A DNA stretch of 64,000 nucleotides from Oopsacas minuta (lineage: Eukaryota; Porifera; Hexactinellida; Lyssacinosida; Leucopsacidae), in the NCBI GenBank assembly GCA_024704765.1, contig JAKMXF010000354.1:682690-746689 (forward strand). Reading direction: 5' to 3'. Every line of letters starts with the position of its first letter. Within the stretch, counting starts at the first letter, position 1. A program made the position numbers and the translations under genes. Shown here in pieces: positions 49,884 through 61,128 of this stretch. The notes under the pieces were generated by a model, which searched no databases, was not told where the DNA came from, and was given only the letters and a program-made list of their open reading frames with translations.

Positions 49884-52800
49884 ATGACAGTAATACTTGT
49901 TATCATACTGTATCTCTGTTATATATTTAACCTCGGAGTAACTCAAACGGCGGACTGTTCAGACTCTACGCATGCTTTTCTTGACACTGATATCGGAGCT
50001 AGTACCATTGATTGTGTTACAACTGGAGATTTTGATATGTATTCTGATAACAGAGTTGAATGGTTTAATGCTTTAACAATGGTTAGCCTCTCCTTATCTA
50101 ATTCCCTGTTCGTGTCTGGTATTACTACTGAAGCAGGTATTTACGAACTTGTTTGTAATTTTACTATAAATTCAACTGACCCTAACTCAGACGTCACAAC
50201 TTGTGATGTTACTGTTGCAATAAATAAGTTACCTACCCTCTCAATTACACCTCAAGCTATCTCCATAACCTATCCTAGTCCCGATACACTAGAATGTATT
50301 GCAGATAACGGTTTTGATAGCCCAATGTTATCATGGGAAGATTCATCTGGGATTCAATTGTCTAACAATTTTATCCTTAATTTCAATACTGATGAGAATT
50401 TGAAGATTGGTGATGACAAGGAGTTTGTGTGTGTCTCAATGAATTCTGCAGGAACAATTACTGTAAATATAACAATTACTATTGAACCTAACCCCCCAAC
50501 AGTCACTATTTCACCATCATCATCATTCTCTGTGAATATTGGGGGTCTTACAGAACTAACCTGCTCTGCTACTTCACCCTTGTTATCTACAGCTTATACT
50601 TACACATGGTCTATTGACGGCACCGCACTTACTAGCGGTACAAATGGTGTTTCTATAATGAATAATGTATTAACAATTTCCAACACAAGATCAATCAATG
50701 ATGGTCTCTACACCTGTATGGCTACTATTTTCAATAGTGACCCTGGAATGGATAGTACACAACTAACAGTAATGTCTCCTCCTCCTCTAGTTAGAATTGA
50801 TAGAGATCCTGCCTTAACTACTTATGTAGCGTTTAATACCTTGGTATTAACATGTGAAGTTACTCCTCAACCATTTAATGACAATCTTTCCATAGTCATA
50901 ACCTGGAGTACTACCTCAGGAGCTGTATCAGGAACAAATGGTGATACGTTAACATTTAATTCCCTCTCACTATCTGATGTAGGAGATATAAGATGTGAAG
51001 CCACAGTGGGTAATAGTGTAGCAGCATTTGATACTTATACGTTGGCTGTTGTTCCTCCTGCACCCACAGTCTTATTGATGTTCTCACCAACAAAGACTCC
51101 TGATTACGGATCTACTGTTACATTAACTTGTGATGTTACTGATAGTTCAGGTTCTACTCAAAATTTTGTATTTGAATGGTACAAAGATTCATCTCTTATT
51201 ACTTCAGAAACTAGTAAGGATCTTATCCTTTCAAGTGTTACAACAAGTGATACAGGTAACTATTCTTGTTCTGCTTCCATACAAGGTAGTAATACAACAG
51301 TTTCTGATGAAGTACTAATTGAAGTTTATATTTCCCCTCCTGTAATTACACCAGTAACTATTTCTGAGGAGCCTGTTATAGAAGGTGTTACGACAGGCAC
51401 ATTAGATTGTAATACTAGTGGTATTCCACCCCCTACAGTCACGTGGCTGGATAGGTTTGGTGGGAGTTATGATAATCCTCTTAATCTAGCTACACTCAAT
51501 AACTCGGTGAATGGTACATTCACATGCAATGCCACTAACGTAGCGTTACCTCAAGGAGTGTCAGATGATATTATAATCATTATTATACCTCCTACACCAA
51601 TTCTTGAAGTCTCTCTCGGTATACCCAACCCTGTTCTTGGTTTTCCCTTTTCTCTCTCTTGTGAAGTCACCAGTACTATTCCATTCGGTAGATCCATCGC
51701 TGATTACTCCTTCTCATGGGAAACTATTCCTCCTACAACACAGGTTGCTGATACACAAACATATTCCTTTACTGCTATGTTAGAAACTAACAATACTCAA
51801 TATATGTGTAATTCTACTGTAGCTGGAAGTGAATCAGGTGCAGCTAATAGTAGTATACTCATGCTACAGACTGTTCCGAGTATTACCAGCTTTGATATAC
51901 CAAATACTATATACATTGGAATTCCTTATTTTATTCCCTGTGAAGCAACTGGGATCCCAGTCCCAACTATAACAGTAACAAATCAACAAGGTAACGTGGG
52001 TGATCTAAACTCCTACGTACAGTCTGATAATGGTACAACTGAGATTTATACTTGTTTCGTTGAGAACATACACGGCAAAGATAATACAACTAAAACTTTT
52101 AATATAATACAACCTACGATAACTGTAGAATTCGTCTCGCTTCCATCAACCGTAGTGCAAGGATCAAAATTTATACTTAACTGTAGTGTGACTACTAATC
52201 CATCCATTTCCCTGGCTGGTACTACTTATGTATTCAAAATGAATGGAACCAAGATTGACGAGACCCCAATATACAGTGATGACAGAAGTTCAGCAGCTAT
52301 ATTTGATGTAGTCTTCCGCTCTACTATAGATTTCACTTGTACTGTATCAATACCATCAGGGGAAATAACAGCTGAAGAGACGCTGATAGTCCCTGAGTTA
52401 CCCACGGTTGATCCTCTCCTTCTTGGTGCGGTTGGTGTATCCCTTCTCGTCTTCATAATGTTATGTTCTCTGATATCCTTAGTCTTCTGTATGATCATAT
52501 GCTGTATCAGACAGAGATATAAGAAAGACAAGTCAGAGTCTGGTGGAACACCATACTTTGATCTCGAACCTTGTATTGGCAGTAATCAAACTTCATTTTC
52601 CTATCCCATTCCTGTAGCTACTTACTCAGAAACATATGAACAGCTCCTGGAAGATGGCCAACACAAGTTAAAGGAACAATACCAGCAACTGACCACCATT
52701 AAAGGCACTACTGAAGAAGCGAGAAAGAACATTAATTCAACAAAGAACAGGTATCCTGATGTTCTAGCTTATGACCATAGTAGAGTAATTATCTCTAAAA

Positions 52801-54401
52801 ACCAAGGGACTGATTACATAAATGCAAACTATATGGATGGATTCGGGAATACTTCTAACGCGTATATTGGGGCACAAGGTCCACTGGGTCCTGCCAAGAT
52901 CCAAGCCGGTCCCTCCTCCAACACTGGAGCTGCCACTCCGCCTCTTGACACAGTCAATGATTTCTGGCGCATGATTTGGGAGCAAAACATAACAACAATC
53001 GTTATGTTAACCAATCTAATTGAAAACAATAGGATCAAATGTGCATTATATTGGCCTGATGATACACAGACATACAGCAGAATCCGTGTCCGTAAAATCG
53101 AAGAGAGTCGATTTTGTGATTATGTCATTAGGAAATTCTCTATTCAGCGGATACAGGTTCGTACTGAGAGTGTGACTAGACAAGTAACACAATTCCATTT
53201 CGTTGCATGGCCGGATCACGGTGTCCCTCTATTTCCTATAGCCATGATACAATTCGTTAAATTGGTCAGGGCGTTTATCAACCAAACTGAAGACGGAACA
53301 AACGCCCCTACTCTTGTCCACTGTAGTGCTGGGGTTGGGAGAACAGGTACTTTCATTTGTTTGGATGTGATTTTGCAACAATTAGCTGCTGTCGAAAAAT
53401 CAGTTGACATATGGAAGGAGACTTCTAGGCTACGGATAAAGAGAAACTACATGATACAGGAGTATTTACAGTATGAGTTTGTGCATCAGGCCATCAATGA
53501 GCATATACAATTCGGAGACACAGAATGTTCAGCTGCAGATTTCCCAAAGATGGTCGCTCACCTACATGAAGTAACTGATGAGAATCCGTATAAAGTAGGG
53601 ATGTCGAGGTTGGAGATTGAATTCAGGAAGTTACAACTACGGGTTATACAGACACAACACAGTCACGCCAAACTCAACGAGAACGCAGGGAAAAATAGGT
53701 TCATCAATACGATGCCATTTGATAGTAATAGAGTGAAGTTGAATCCACTCCCAGGTATCGTTGGATCTGACTACATCAACGGTAGCTATATTGACTCTGA
53801 TAAAACTCACTGGGCTTTTATTGCCACTCAAGGTCCTTTAAAATCTACGATGGAAGACTTTTGTCGAATGTTAATAGAACATAACTCAAACGTAATAATA
53901 ATGTTGTCTGAAAATACAGAAGACAAGACGGAAGATTATTTCTCATTCTCCCAAACTCATTACGGGCCATTCCATATCCAAACAACGAAAAAGCATTTGC
54001 TTAACGACTATATCCATCGCGAGATGATAATTCGAGTTGACAACGAAAACATTACACACCAATTACATCATTTTCAACTAACTAAACCTCTAGCTCCTAG
54101 CTACAGTCTTAAAGACTGTGCCAAAGCACTATTAAGCCTTATAACTGGAGTAACTGTAACTCTACAGCCTGATGAAACAAAAAAAGGACCAATGGTGGTC
54201 CACTGTGGTACCGGAAATGGCATGACAGGAGTATTCATAGCAGTATATATTATCCTTCAACGCCTGGAATATGAAGACAGGGTGGATGTGTTTAATACCG
54301 TTAAACGCCTCAGGATGCAAAGAGTAGCAATGGTACAGAGTCCAGACCAGTACGATCTGTGCTACAAATCTGTTATGGAGTATCTACAGTCAAGTCCCTA
54401 A
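49884..54401 (+). CDS. Receptor-type protein tyrosine phosphatase with Ig-like ectodomain
   Basis: 1505 residues, single exon. A signal peptide (VILVIILYLCYIFNLGVTQ) is followed by about eight Ig-like domains to residue 840. Their typical Cys...Trp...DxGxYxC patterns include DTGNYSCSA and NDGLYTCMA, and N-glycosylation sites are numerous. The membrane span is at about 847-875 (LLLGAVGVSLLVFIMLCSLI). Phosphatase domain 1 (about 940-1210) is complete: FHFVAWPDHGVP and the P-loop VHCSAGVGRTGTF. Domain 2 (about 1240-1500) has VHCGTGNGMTGVF, with Met for the catalytic Arg and no WPD loop, so it should be inactive and regulatory. The layout resembles LAR/PTPRS-type or PTPRK-type receptors, but without clear fibronectin III or MAM domains. 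It would oppose tyrosine kinases such as the neighbouring RTK. Confidence 0.93.
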   Translation: MTVILVIILYLCYIFNLGVTQTADCSDSTHAFLDTDIGASTIDCVTTGDFDMYSDNRVEWFNALTMVSLSLSNSLFVSGITTEAGIYELVCNFTINSTDPNSDVTTCDVTVAINKLPTLSITPQAISITYPSPDTLECIADNGFDSPMLSWEDSSGIQLSNNFILNFNTDENLKIGDDKEFVCVSMNSAGTITVNITITIEPNPPTVTISPSSSFSVNIGGLTELTCSATSPLLSTAYTYTWSIDGTALTSGTNGVSIMNNVLTISNTRSINDGLYTCMATIFNSDPGMDSTQLTVMSPPPLVRIDRDPALTTYVAFNTLVLTCEVTPQPFNDNLSIVITWSTTSGAVSGTNGDTLTFNSLSLSDVGDIRCEATVGNSVAAFDTYTLAVVPPAPTVLLMFSPTKTPDYGSTVTLTCDVTDSSGSTQNFVFEWYKDSSLITSETSKDLILSSVTTSDTGNYSCSASIQGSNTTVSDEVLIEVYISPPVITPVTISEEPVIEGVTTGTLDCNTSGIPPPTVTWLDRFGGSYDNPLNLATLNNSVNGTFTCNATNVALPQGVSDDIIIIIIPPTPILEVSLGIPNPVLGFPFSLSCEVTSTIPFGRSIADYSFSWETIPPTTQVADTQTYSFTAMLETNNTQYMCNSTVAGSESGAANSSILMLQTVPSITSFDIPNTIYIGIPYFIPCEATGIPVPTITVTNQQGNVGDLNSYVQSDNGTTEIYTCFVENIHGKDNTTKTFNIIQPTITVEFVSLPSTVVQGSKFILNCSVTTNPSISLAGTTYVFKMNGTKIDETPIYSDDRSSAAIFDVVFRSTIDFTCTVSIPSGEITAEETLIVPELPTVDPLLLGAVGVSLLVFIMLCSLISLVFCMIICCIRQRYKKDKSESGGTPYFDLEPCIGSNQTSFSYPIPVATYSETYEQLLEDGQHKLKEQYQQLTTIKGTTEEARKNINSTKNRYPDVLAYDHSRVIISKNQGTDYINANYMDGFGNTSNAYIGAQGPLGPAKIQAGPSSNTGAATPPLDTVNDFWRMIWEQNITTIVMLTNLIENNRIKCALYWPDDTQTYSRIRVRKIEESRFCDYVIRKFSIQRIQVRTESVTRQVTQFHFVAWPDHGVPLFPIAMIQFVKLVRAFINQTEDGTNAPTLVHCSAGVGRTGTFICLDVILQQLAAVEKSVDIWKETSRLRIKRNYMIQEYLQYEFVHQAINEHIQFGDTECSAADFPKMVAHLHEVTDENPYKVGMSRLEIEFRKLQLRVIQTQHSHAKLNENAGKNRFINTMPFDSNRVKLNPLPGIVGSDYINGSYIDSDKTHWAFIATQGPLKSTMEDFCRMLIEHNSNVIIMLSENTEDKTEDYFSFSQTHYGPFHIQTTKKHLLNDYIHREMIIRVDNENITHQLHHFQLTKPLAPSYSLKDCAKALLSLITGVTVTLQPDETKKGPMVVHCGTGNGMTGVFIAVYIILQRLEYEDRVDVFNTVKRLRMQRVAMVQSPDQYDLCYKSVMEYLQSSP

Positions 54402-54697
54402 GCACTAAACACATGATTGTGTATATATTTTATAGTTTCTATCATTTTTATCACAGAACAGAGTACATTATATTTGAATGAATTTTTAATGTACTAGTAT
54501 AGGAATGTGTTAGAATTATTTGTATATTAGCTTGAGTGTGTTTATTGATCTTAATTACTGTATATTTTGTTTATCTATTAAATAAGCTCTGTTTATGTGT
54601 AATTATTAAAACTCACATATATTTTTGCTCATAAATACGTATTGAAAATAAGATACTCAACCTTAGTCTGTATAAACTAGATTGATTGGGACTACTC

Positions 54698-55120
54698 ATG
54701 TCACTATTGAGTAGAATAATACAGATGTTTGAAGCTCATGTTAAAACAGGATTCAGCACTAACCTGAAGCATTTACGCATAACTGAAGCACAAACTGAAT
54801 TTGTTAAGGGTAGAATGACTGTAATGGAATCTGATTGTAATGTTAATGGTATGTTACATGGAGGTCAGATTTCAACCATTGTAGATGTTATATCTACATT
54901 TGCTATTATTCTGAGAGGGAGACCACGTGGTGTCTCTGTAGAAATGAATATCTCATTTTTGAGACCAGCCAGATTAGGAGAAGAGATTAACATACATTCT
55001 TACTCTATAAAGACCGGTAGATCTCTAGCAACAGCACTAGTAGATATCAGTAACAGTGAAGGTGAATTAATTGCTCATGGAAAACACACTAAGTATTACA
55101 CTAATCCTACAACCGAATGA
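54698..55120 (+). CDS. ACOT13: Acyl-CoA thioesterase 13 (hotdog fold)
   Basis: 140 residues from the ATG at 54698, the family length. The frame opens a little earlier without an ATG. The hotdog helix carries NVNGMLHGGQISTIVDVIST, keeping the Asn, HGG and Asp residues used for catalysis in THEM2/ACOT13. VSVEMNISFLRPARLGEEI and LIAHGKHTKY also match. It hydrolyses long-chain acyl-CoA and is usually mitochondrial or cytosolic, working as a tetramer. The N-terminal 20 residues are basic and amphipathic enough to target mitochondria, but this is an inference. Confidence 0.9.
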   Translation: MSLLSRIIQMFEAHVKTGFSTNLKHLRITEAQTEFVKGRMTVMESDCNVNGMLHGGQISTIVDVISTFAIILRGRPRGVSVEMNISFLRPARLGEEINIHSYSIKTGRSLATALVDISNSEGELIAHGKHTKYYTNPTTE

Positions 55121-55261
55121 GTATAACTATGTTTATATATATCACATCATATCATCATAGATTAAACTTCTGCTACCAATTATTATTATTAGAAATGAGA
55201 ATTATGAGAATTTATATATTGAACTAATTAGCTCAACTTGTACTTGTAGATACCAGAAATA

Positions 55262-55929
55262 ATGCAAATAGAATACTCAGATGATGACTTATCAGCTGAT
55301 ATAGCTTCTGACCCTGAAAATGAGAAAGGGTATATTATGATCTTTTCGAAGAGAAAGATCAGCTGAGTGAACAATCTGATCAAGCTGCTCTCACTCCAGA
55401 GAAGAATTTAGCTTCTGACAATAAGCAAGATGATAAAGATAAGAATAAAGCAAATGAAATCGTTAAACCTAAAAAGAAAATTAATGTACTGACATTCAAG
55501 TCAGATCGTCTGACTAGTGAGAAAGGATTATACGCGGTTGTTAACGATTTCCCGCAGATAGAATTTAGAGGTGATGGCCATGAGAAACAAGACTTGAAGT
55601 TATTAATGAAGAAATATGAGCATTGGGGTAACAGACTATTTCCCAGATTAAGATTTAGTGATTTGTTGGAGAGAATTGAAACATTTGGTTCTAAGAAAGA
55701 GATCAAAGATTGTTTAGGTCGTATTAGGAAAGGAGGTAGAGTTCCCTGGAGTAGCGGAATGGTAGAGGATTTAGATGATCCCATTATAGACATAGATAAT
55801 GTAATTGGGATTAGAAATGAATCTGTCAGGGAAATTGAACAGGAATTGATAAGTCAGGAAATTAATGAACTTGCTCAGCCAAGCAATGAGGATATTGATG
55901 AGATGTTTGAGTTAGCTGGATTTGATTAA
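55262..55929 (+). CDS. TIPIN: TIMELESS-interacting protein (Swi3/Csm3), with apparent frameshift
   Basis: The Swi3 domain is clear: FKSDRLTSEKGLYAVVNDFP, FRGDGHEKQDLKLLMKKYEHW, RLFPRLRFSDLLERIE, GSKKEIKDCLGRIR. It matches TIPIN, the TIMELESS partner in the replication-fork protection complex. The C-terminus is acidic. The only plausible start, MQIEYSDDDLSADIASDPEN at 55262, is in another frame. That frame continues past GAGAAAGGG at about 55325-55333 and stops at 55365. The downstream frame opens there with YYDLFEEKDQLSEQ. No GT-AG pair between them restores the frame. So either one base is lost or gained at the A/G run (sequencing error or real mutation), or translation starts elsewhere. Both halves are acidic like the TIPIN N-terminus. 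Confidence 0.82.
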
Positions 55930-56054
55930 CTATAATACTTTTCTCCGAGACTGCTCTTATTTTGTAAATTAATGATATAATACGAAAGTTTCTTTTGACA
56001 TAGACAAGAATTTGTGTTTTCTATAATTCTAATTTTGATATTCAAATTGCTAGC

Positions 56055-56795
56055 ATGAACTCTGTATATATACTTTTGTTACTTTTCCAACTAAGTGTAA
56101 CATGGTGTAATCTGGATTCAGATGGAGAAGAGGATGAATTTTCTAATTTCTATTCAGACGTTTATGATGATGATAACTTTGATATATTGGAACAAGCTGA
56201 CAAACTATTTGATGATGCTTTCTCTTCAAAACTAACTGATTTATCCGAGAGCCTTTCAGAAGCATTAGGACATACAAAATCAGTCACTGGAATGGTAGAT
56301 GTGATTGACCAGATGACAAAAAATTTAGTATCTTCTTCTGATGGGGAGAAGTGCGTTTTTAATTGTAAAGAAGGTCTTATAGCAATACAGAGAGATAACT
56401 TTGTTCCTGAATCAAATGGATGTGGTAGTACTCTAGGTTTAATGAGTATACAACTCAATACTACTGGTTATGAAGGAATCGAGAGATGTTGTGATAAACA
56501 TGATTTGTGTTACTCTACTTGTAATGATCCGAGGAAATTTTGTGATGACAGCTTCAGGGAATGTATGACGAAGTACTGTGAGACAGATCCTGGAATTATG
56601 CTTGGGCTTAATGAAAGATCTACTGAAGGATGTGTATCAGCAGCTGAAATGATATATCTTGGAGTTGATATGTTTGGATGTTCGAGTTATTTAGAAGCGC
56701 AGCAAGAAGCCTGTGTGTGTAGAAAAGATGTTAAGCAGAAAATTACGTTAAAGAAAGGTGGAGAGAAACCCCATGCAGCAAAAAGCGAATTATGA
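56055..56795 (+). CDS. Group XII secreted phospholipase A2
   Basis: 246 residues, single exon. A signal peptide (NSVYILLLLFQLSVTWC) is followed by an acidic region of about 75 residues and the group XII domain: CVFNCKEGLIAIQRDNFVPE, NGCGSTLG, then the active-site helix RCCDKHDLCYSTC. The HD pair is kept, so catalysis is expected, as in PLA2G12A and unlike PLA2G12B, where the His is replaced. CDDSFRECMTKYC, FGCSSYLEAQQEACVC and the spacing of Cys residues fit the family. It hydrolyses sn-2 ester bonds of phospholipids in the secretory pathway or outside the cell. The acidic N-terminal extension is longer than in vertebrates. Confidence 0.9.
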   Translation: MNSVYILLLLFQLSVTWCNLDSDGEEDEFSNFYSDVYDDDNFDILEQADKLFDDAFSSKLTDLSESLSEALGHTKSVTGMVDVIDQMTKNLVSSSDGEKCVFNCKEGLIAIQRDNFVPESNGCGSTLGLMSIQLNTTGYEGIERCCDKHDLCYSTCNDPRKFCDDSFRECMTKYCETDPGIMLGLNERSTEGCVSAAEMIYLGVDMFGCSSYLEAQQEACVCRKDVKQKITLKKGGEKPHAAKSEL

Positions 56796-57283
56796 GTTTG
56801 CTCTCCTAAATGCTGCAATGTCATATAAAATGTTGGTAATTTATAAATTTGTTCATTATAGCTGTTGTTCTATTAGAGAAATTTAGCAAAATATACGTAT
56901 ATATTTGCCATGAATTGTAGAACAGCCGTAAATTGGAAATATCTCAACTTTGTAAATTACTGAATTTCTAACTTTGATGAAGCATCTTGTTATCCCGAAA
57001 AATTATATAATTACTAATTGAGATTAATTATGTGTAATCTCTATGAATGGGACATAAATTTTCCTATGAATTTGTAATCTAATATCGCATTTGTTTGAAT
57101 AATCATCAAAGGTTTTCTAAATTTTCTCAATTTTGTTGTGGATATGTTCTATTGTATAAGTATTGCATAACATGCTACCACCTGTGTTATATGTAATAGC
57201 ACATTTTTCAAGCTAGGATGCTATGACATTATAGTGATTAATTCAATATTCTTTATATCTTAAATTCTATGATATTCCATAGC
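56796..57283. other. Intergenic, nothing recognised
   Basis: 488 AT-rich bases between the phospholipase gene and the EFCAB10-like gene. No open frame, repeat with inverted ends or RNA gene is visible. It should contain the phospholipase 3' untranslated region and the next promoter. Confidence 0.45.
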
Positions 57284-57724
57284 ATGGAGGCATCTGATTT
57301 GAACACCAGTGTAACCACATCAAGTGATGGTTCTAGTGATGTCAATTCTTATTTAGAACAACATAAACTACTTCCTCTGATTGAGAATTTGACTTCTGCT
57401 GTGTTGTACGCTCAGCCTGATGATCCGAAGGAGTTCATAGCTAACTGGTTACAGGAATTAATCAATGCTAGAGCTAGTACCTCTATCAGCCCTCCATCTC
57501 TGGTGGAGGATTCTAACCTAGAGTCGCTATACAATATGCTAGACATTACACAGCGTGGAGTTATCAATGCTGAACAGTATAAGGCTGCTATGTCTAGTTT
57601 AGGAGTTAAGAGTTATAATACAACTCCTCTAGGAGCTACTACTGATAGAATATCTAAAGAGACTTTCTTAAACGAGGCACAAGCAGCTCTCACTCATGCT
57701 AACTCTACATACCAAGAGCATTAG
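57284..57724 (+). CDS. EFCAB10: EFCAB10-like protein with RIIa/DPY30-type helix
   Basis: 146 residues from the ATG at 57284 (MEASDLNTSVTTS). Residues about 25-65 (YLEQHKLLPLIENLTSAVLY...DDPKEFIANWLQEL) form a DPY-30/RIIa-type dimerisation motif, as in cilia and adenylate-kinase-linked proteins. The rest has a weak EF-hand-like helix pair (NLESLYNMLDITQRGVINAEQYKAAMSSLG). The combination and length match EFCAB10. The EF-hand loop lacks most calcium ligands, so calcium binding is doubtful. The function in the family is poorly known and probably ciliary. Confidence 0.65.
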   Translation: MEASDLNTSVTTSSDGSSDVNSYLEQHKLLPLIENLTSAVLYAQPDDPKEFIANWLQELINARASTSISPPSLVEDSNLESLYNMLDITQRGVINAEQYKAAMSSLGVKSYNTTPLGATTDRISKETFLNEAQAALTHANSTYQEH

Positions 57725-57850
57725 CTCTTCTAATATGAACTTGTATCACTTATCGCGTTATTATATGCTACAAATTCACATAATAATATTATAAATAGTT
57801 CTATGTAACTCAATGCATGTACTTTGTTATTGTAGATATACACTGAACTC

Positions 57851-60800
57851 ATGTCTTGGAAGTCTATAGCTTGGGGTGCAATCTCCCAGGCTCAGAAATC
57901 TATTGACACAGTACTGAGCAATGCTAATATGCCTGATGAAGGAGGTTATAATGATTTGGATGCGTTTTCTGATATATCTGGTTATGTGGGATCTACTCTC
58001 TACACCTCTACACCTGTTCCCCCGAAGGAACCCCAGATACAAGAGGATTCAGACCCCTCACCGTTACCTAGCGACCATTCTGACACTGAAATATGTTCTC
58101 TAAGTAATGAAGATAATATTTCTAATGATATGAATCAAGAGTTATCAGATTCTAACCAAATGTCTCAATCTACTGAGTTTAAACAAGTTGATCTTTTTTC
58201 TGTTCCCTCTCAAGAAGCCTCTCTAATAAATACTCCTGAACCTCTAGCTAATCATCAACTTGATGATGTTGATAATAGTAAGGAGCTACAAGATAATCCT
58301 GATCCTGTTGAAGTAGAGAATGCACTTGATAGTGATATACCAAGGATAACAGTAGACAACCAGCATTCCATGCTAACTACAGATAATGTATTAGTGCAAT
58401 CAAATGAAGCAGAAGAACCTTCTCATTCATTAACACAGCTAAGAGAAATGTTAAAAGTTAGAGAAGCTAAGCTATTTGAGCTACATGAGTCTTATGCTCA
58501 ACTTCACGATAAATACGAACTTATTAAAGAGAACGCACGTGCTGAAGTAGATCAGCTGTTAGCTGAGAAAGATGAAAAGGTAATAAATATTTGTTTGTTT
58601 CGTTTGTTTGTTACTTTGATATTATCATTATTAGATTCAATTATTGTTTCAAGAAGGAGAAAAACTCTCCAAGCAAGAAATGCAACAAAACAAGCATATT
58701 AGGAAGCAGAGGAATAATATTAAAGATCTAGAGTATAAGAATAAGGTATCAGCTGGTCGCCTCTCTGATATAGAGAAAGTTAATGCTACTCTTAAAGAAG
58801 ATAAAACTAGTTTGGAGATATCTGTCAAGAAGGAACAAGAAGTTAACAAGTTAGTAAAATAAGAATATATACGTTGTTATCCATTGAACATACATATATT
58901 CTATATTTTGGATTATCCACTGTCTCTCTATTCTTTAGGAAGTTGGAGACTGCATTTAGTCAGCAAGAGAAGGAACTACTCGTCTCAAAGAGAGAGCAAT
59001 CAAATATGTTAATTAAAATAGAAGAATTATCAGATTTAAATTCTAAATCTAATTCAGAAATCTCATCTCTCAGACATTCTACACTTACCAGTGAGATTAG
59101 TACTGAGAATGCTATTAAGAGTGCAGAGGATAGTTTTCAGCAACAAATGCAACAAACTCTTGCTGACCAAAACACCGCATTTATGGTGAGATTATATACT
59201 ATCTTATCTAGTTATTCGTAATGTATTTTGTTGTTACGATTTCCGCGTATTTAGTATAATTTCTTTCAACATAATCTATATGATGTGAAACAGCTTTACT
59301 AATATTCGCAATATTGTCGTTAGAACAATTGCTATCTGCAGAATAATGGTAGATAGTGTGTTTCACACAAATATTACTATTTTATTATAGAGCAGCTTTT
59401 GAGAAACATACGTATGCGGAGATTTATTCGCAAATTATACGTGACATTATTTTAGCAAATAAGTGTTGGGTTCCTGTCATTTGTTACAAAATACACAAAT
59501 TCACCTTTAATGGAGTAATTTTCACTCGAAGCAATATAATCTTACAGTTTACAAGGTTATAACGTGGTTATAATATATTAAAGTTTATTCTCTTGGATTA
59601 CTTCACATAAATTATTGTATTACGGCAGAATGGGTTTTACACAACTAAACTTCCTCTTGATTACAATAGCTACTATTCTGTATAATAGAGTAATTTAGTT
59701 TTGAGATATAAACTGACTCTATTAATTCTCTAATTTGTATGTGGTAATTGATATTGCAGATTGTGAATTACCTTGCTGCTGCTGCTGCTGTGGATTTATC
59801 CCTGATACTTGTTATTTCCTGTAGTTAGAAAGAAGAAGTTTGCAAGAGAAACTAAATGACTTGGAACAGACCTTAGTTTGGAAAGAACAATCAGCTTCTC
59901 GACAGGAAGACAGGTTTAAAGAAGAGATAGAAGAGTTAAGAGCTCATGTAGAGAGAGGAGAACAGAAGATACAACAATATTCTCAATCAATCAGTTCATC
60001 TACTCAACCTCTGTTAAGAGAGATAGAACATTTAAGGTATTTCTAGCTATTAGTATAGAGCTATTATATTATTATTCATCTTACTAGGACATCTCATAAT
60101 GATCAGTCACAGAACTGGTCGAGTGTAGAATCTAATCTGAGATCTGAGCTTACAAAGTCTCACCAAGAGAACGCTCGTTTGAAGGAAGATATCCATCTGG
60201 TTCAGGATGAGAAACAAATGTTAGAAATACGTATTACTTCTATGGACAAGAAACTGATGGGTCATAGAGAAGAACAGCAACATAATGTCCAACTATTGGA
60301 GTCCCTCAAGGCTGAGTTAGCTAAGAGCAAGCTCGAAGGACAGGACCAAGAGTCTAGGTTTAAATTATGGAAAGATTCTTATCAAGGAAGTATAGAACAG
60401 TTACAGGAAGAGAATAGGAAACTGCAAGCCGATTTACTGGAGAGGGAGAGAGAGGTTAATCTAACCACTGCATATACTAAACCATTCTTATCATCATTAG
60501 ATATTCATGTAGATCAGAATAATAGCATTAAGTCTACGGAGCATGAAGAGATTACGTTAGATCGAGCTAATAGCACTGCTTCTTTAAGTGATGCAGATCA
60601 ATACTCTGATACGGGTGTAGGTTCTCTATGGTCCTCTGCTACACAGGTAGATAGACTGCAACAGCTTTTACGACAGAAAGAAGGACAGATGTCTAGCTAT
60701 AAGCAGCAGACTATTAGACTCGAAAAGACATGTACTTTACTAACTGATGAATTAGCTAAACTAACTGCAACCAACCAGGATTTGAAAAACAAACTTGATG

Positions 60801-60985
60801 AAGTACCAAAATTAAAGAAACAGCTGTTACAACTTAACAAGCGACACGAAACTACATTAGAGATGTGTGGCGAGAAAATAGAGGAAAATGAAGAGCTTAA
60901 GTTGGATCTCAAAGATATTAAAGAAATGTACAAATCACAAACTGAGGAACTTGTTACTCTTTTGCAGAAAAATACGAACAGTTAG
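57851..60985 (+). CDS. TMF1: TATA element modulatory factor / golgin TMF1
   Basis: Five exons, 57851-58579, 58635-58853, 58943-59185, 59825-60036 and 60088-60985, join in phase to about 766 residues. The start MSWKSIAWGAISQAQKSIDTVL has the amphipathic N-terminus of TMF1. An acidic, disordered region to about residue 190 is followed by long coiled coil (LREMLKVREAKLFELHESYA, FQEGEKLSKQEMQQNK, SISSSTQPLLREIEHLR). The conserved Rab6-binding C-terminus is LEKTCTLLTDELAKLTATNQ ... EVPKLKKQLLQLNKRHETTL. TMF1 tethers vesicles at the Golgi. It is shorter than the vertebrate protein (about 1090 residues), mainly in the first part. Intron 3 (639 bases) is the longest intron in the window and holds a (TGC)5 run. 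The exon 3 acceptor AGGAAG is inferred from phase. Confidence 0.92.
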
Positions 60986-61128
60986 CAATCTATATTATTC
61001 AATTTATCATTTTAATACTGGAATAATGATATATCTTAATATATGCTTGAGATTGGTTTCTACATCTGTATCAATACAATGTGTTATAATATTGAGAGAT
61101 TTATGTGTTATCGTGTACAAGCAGAGTT

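Noticed and set aside
59356-59562. Open frame of 68 codons inside TMF1 intron 3
   Set aside because: It lies in an intron whose flanking exons join perfectly, starts without good context, and shows no family resemblance.
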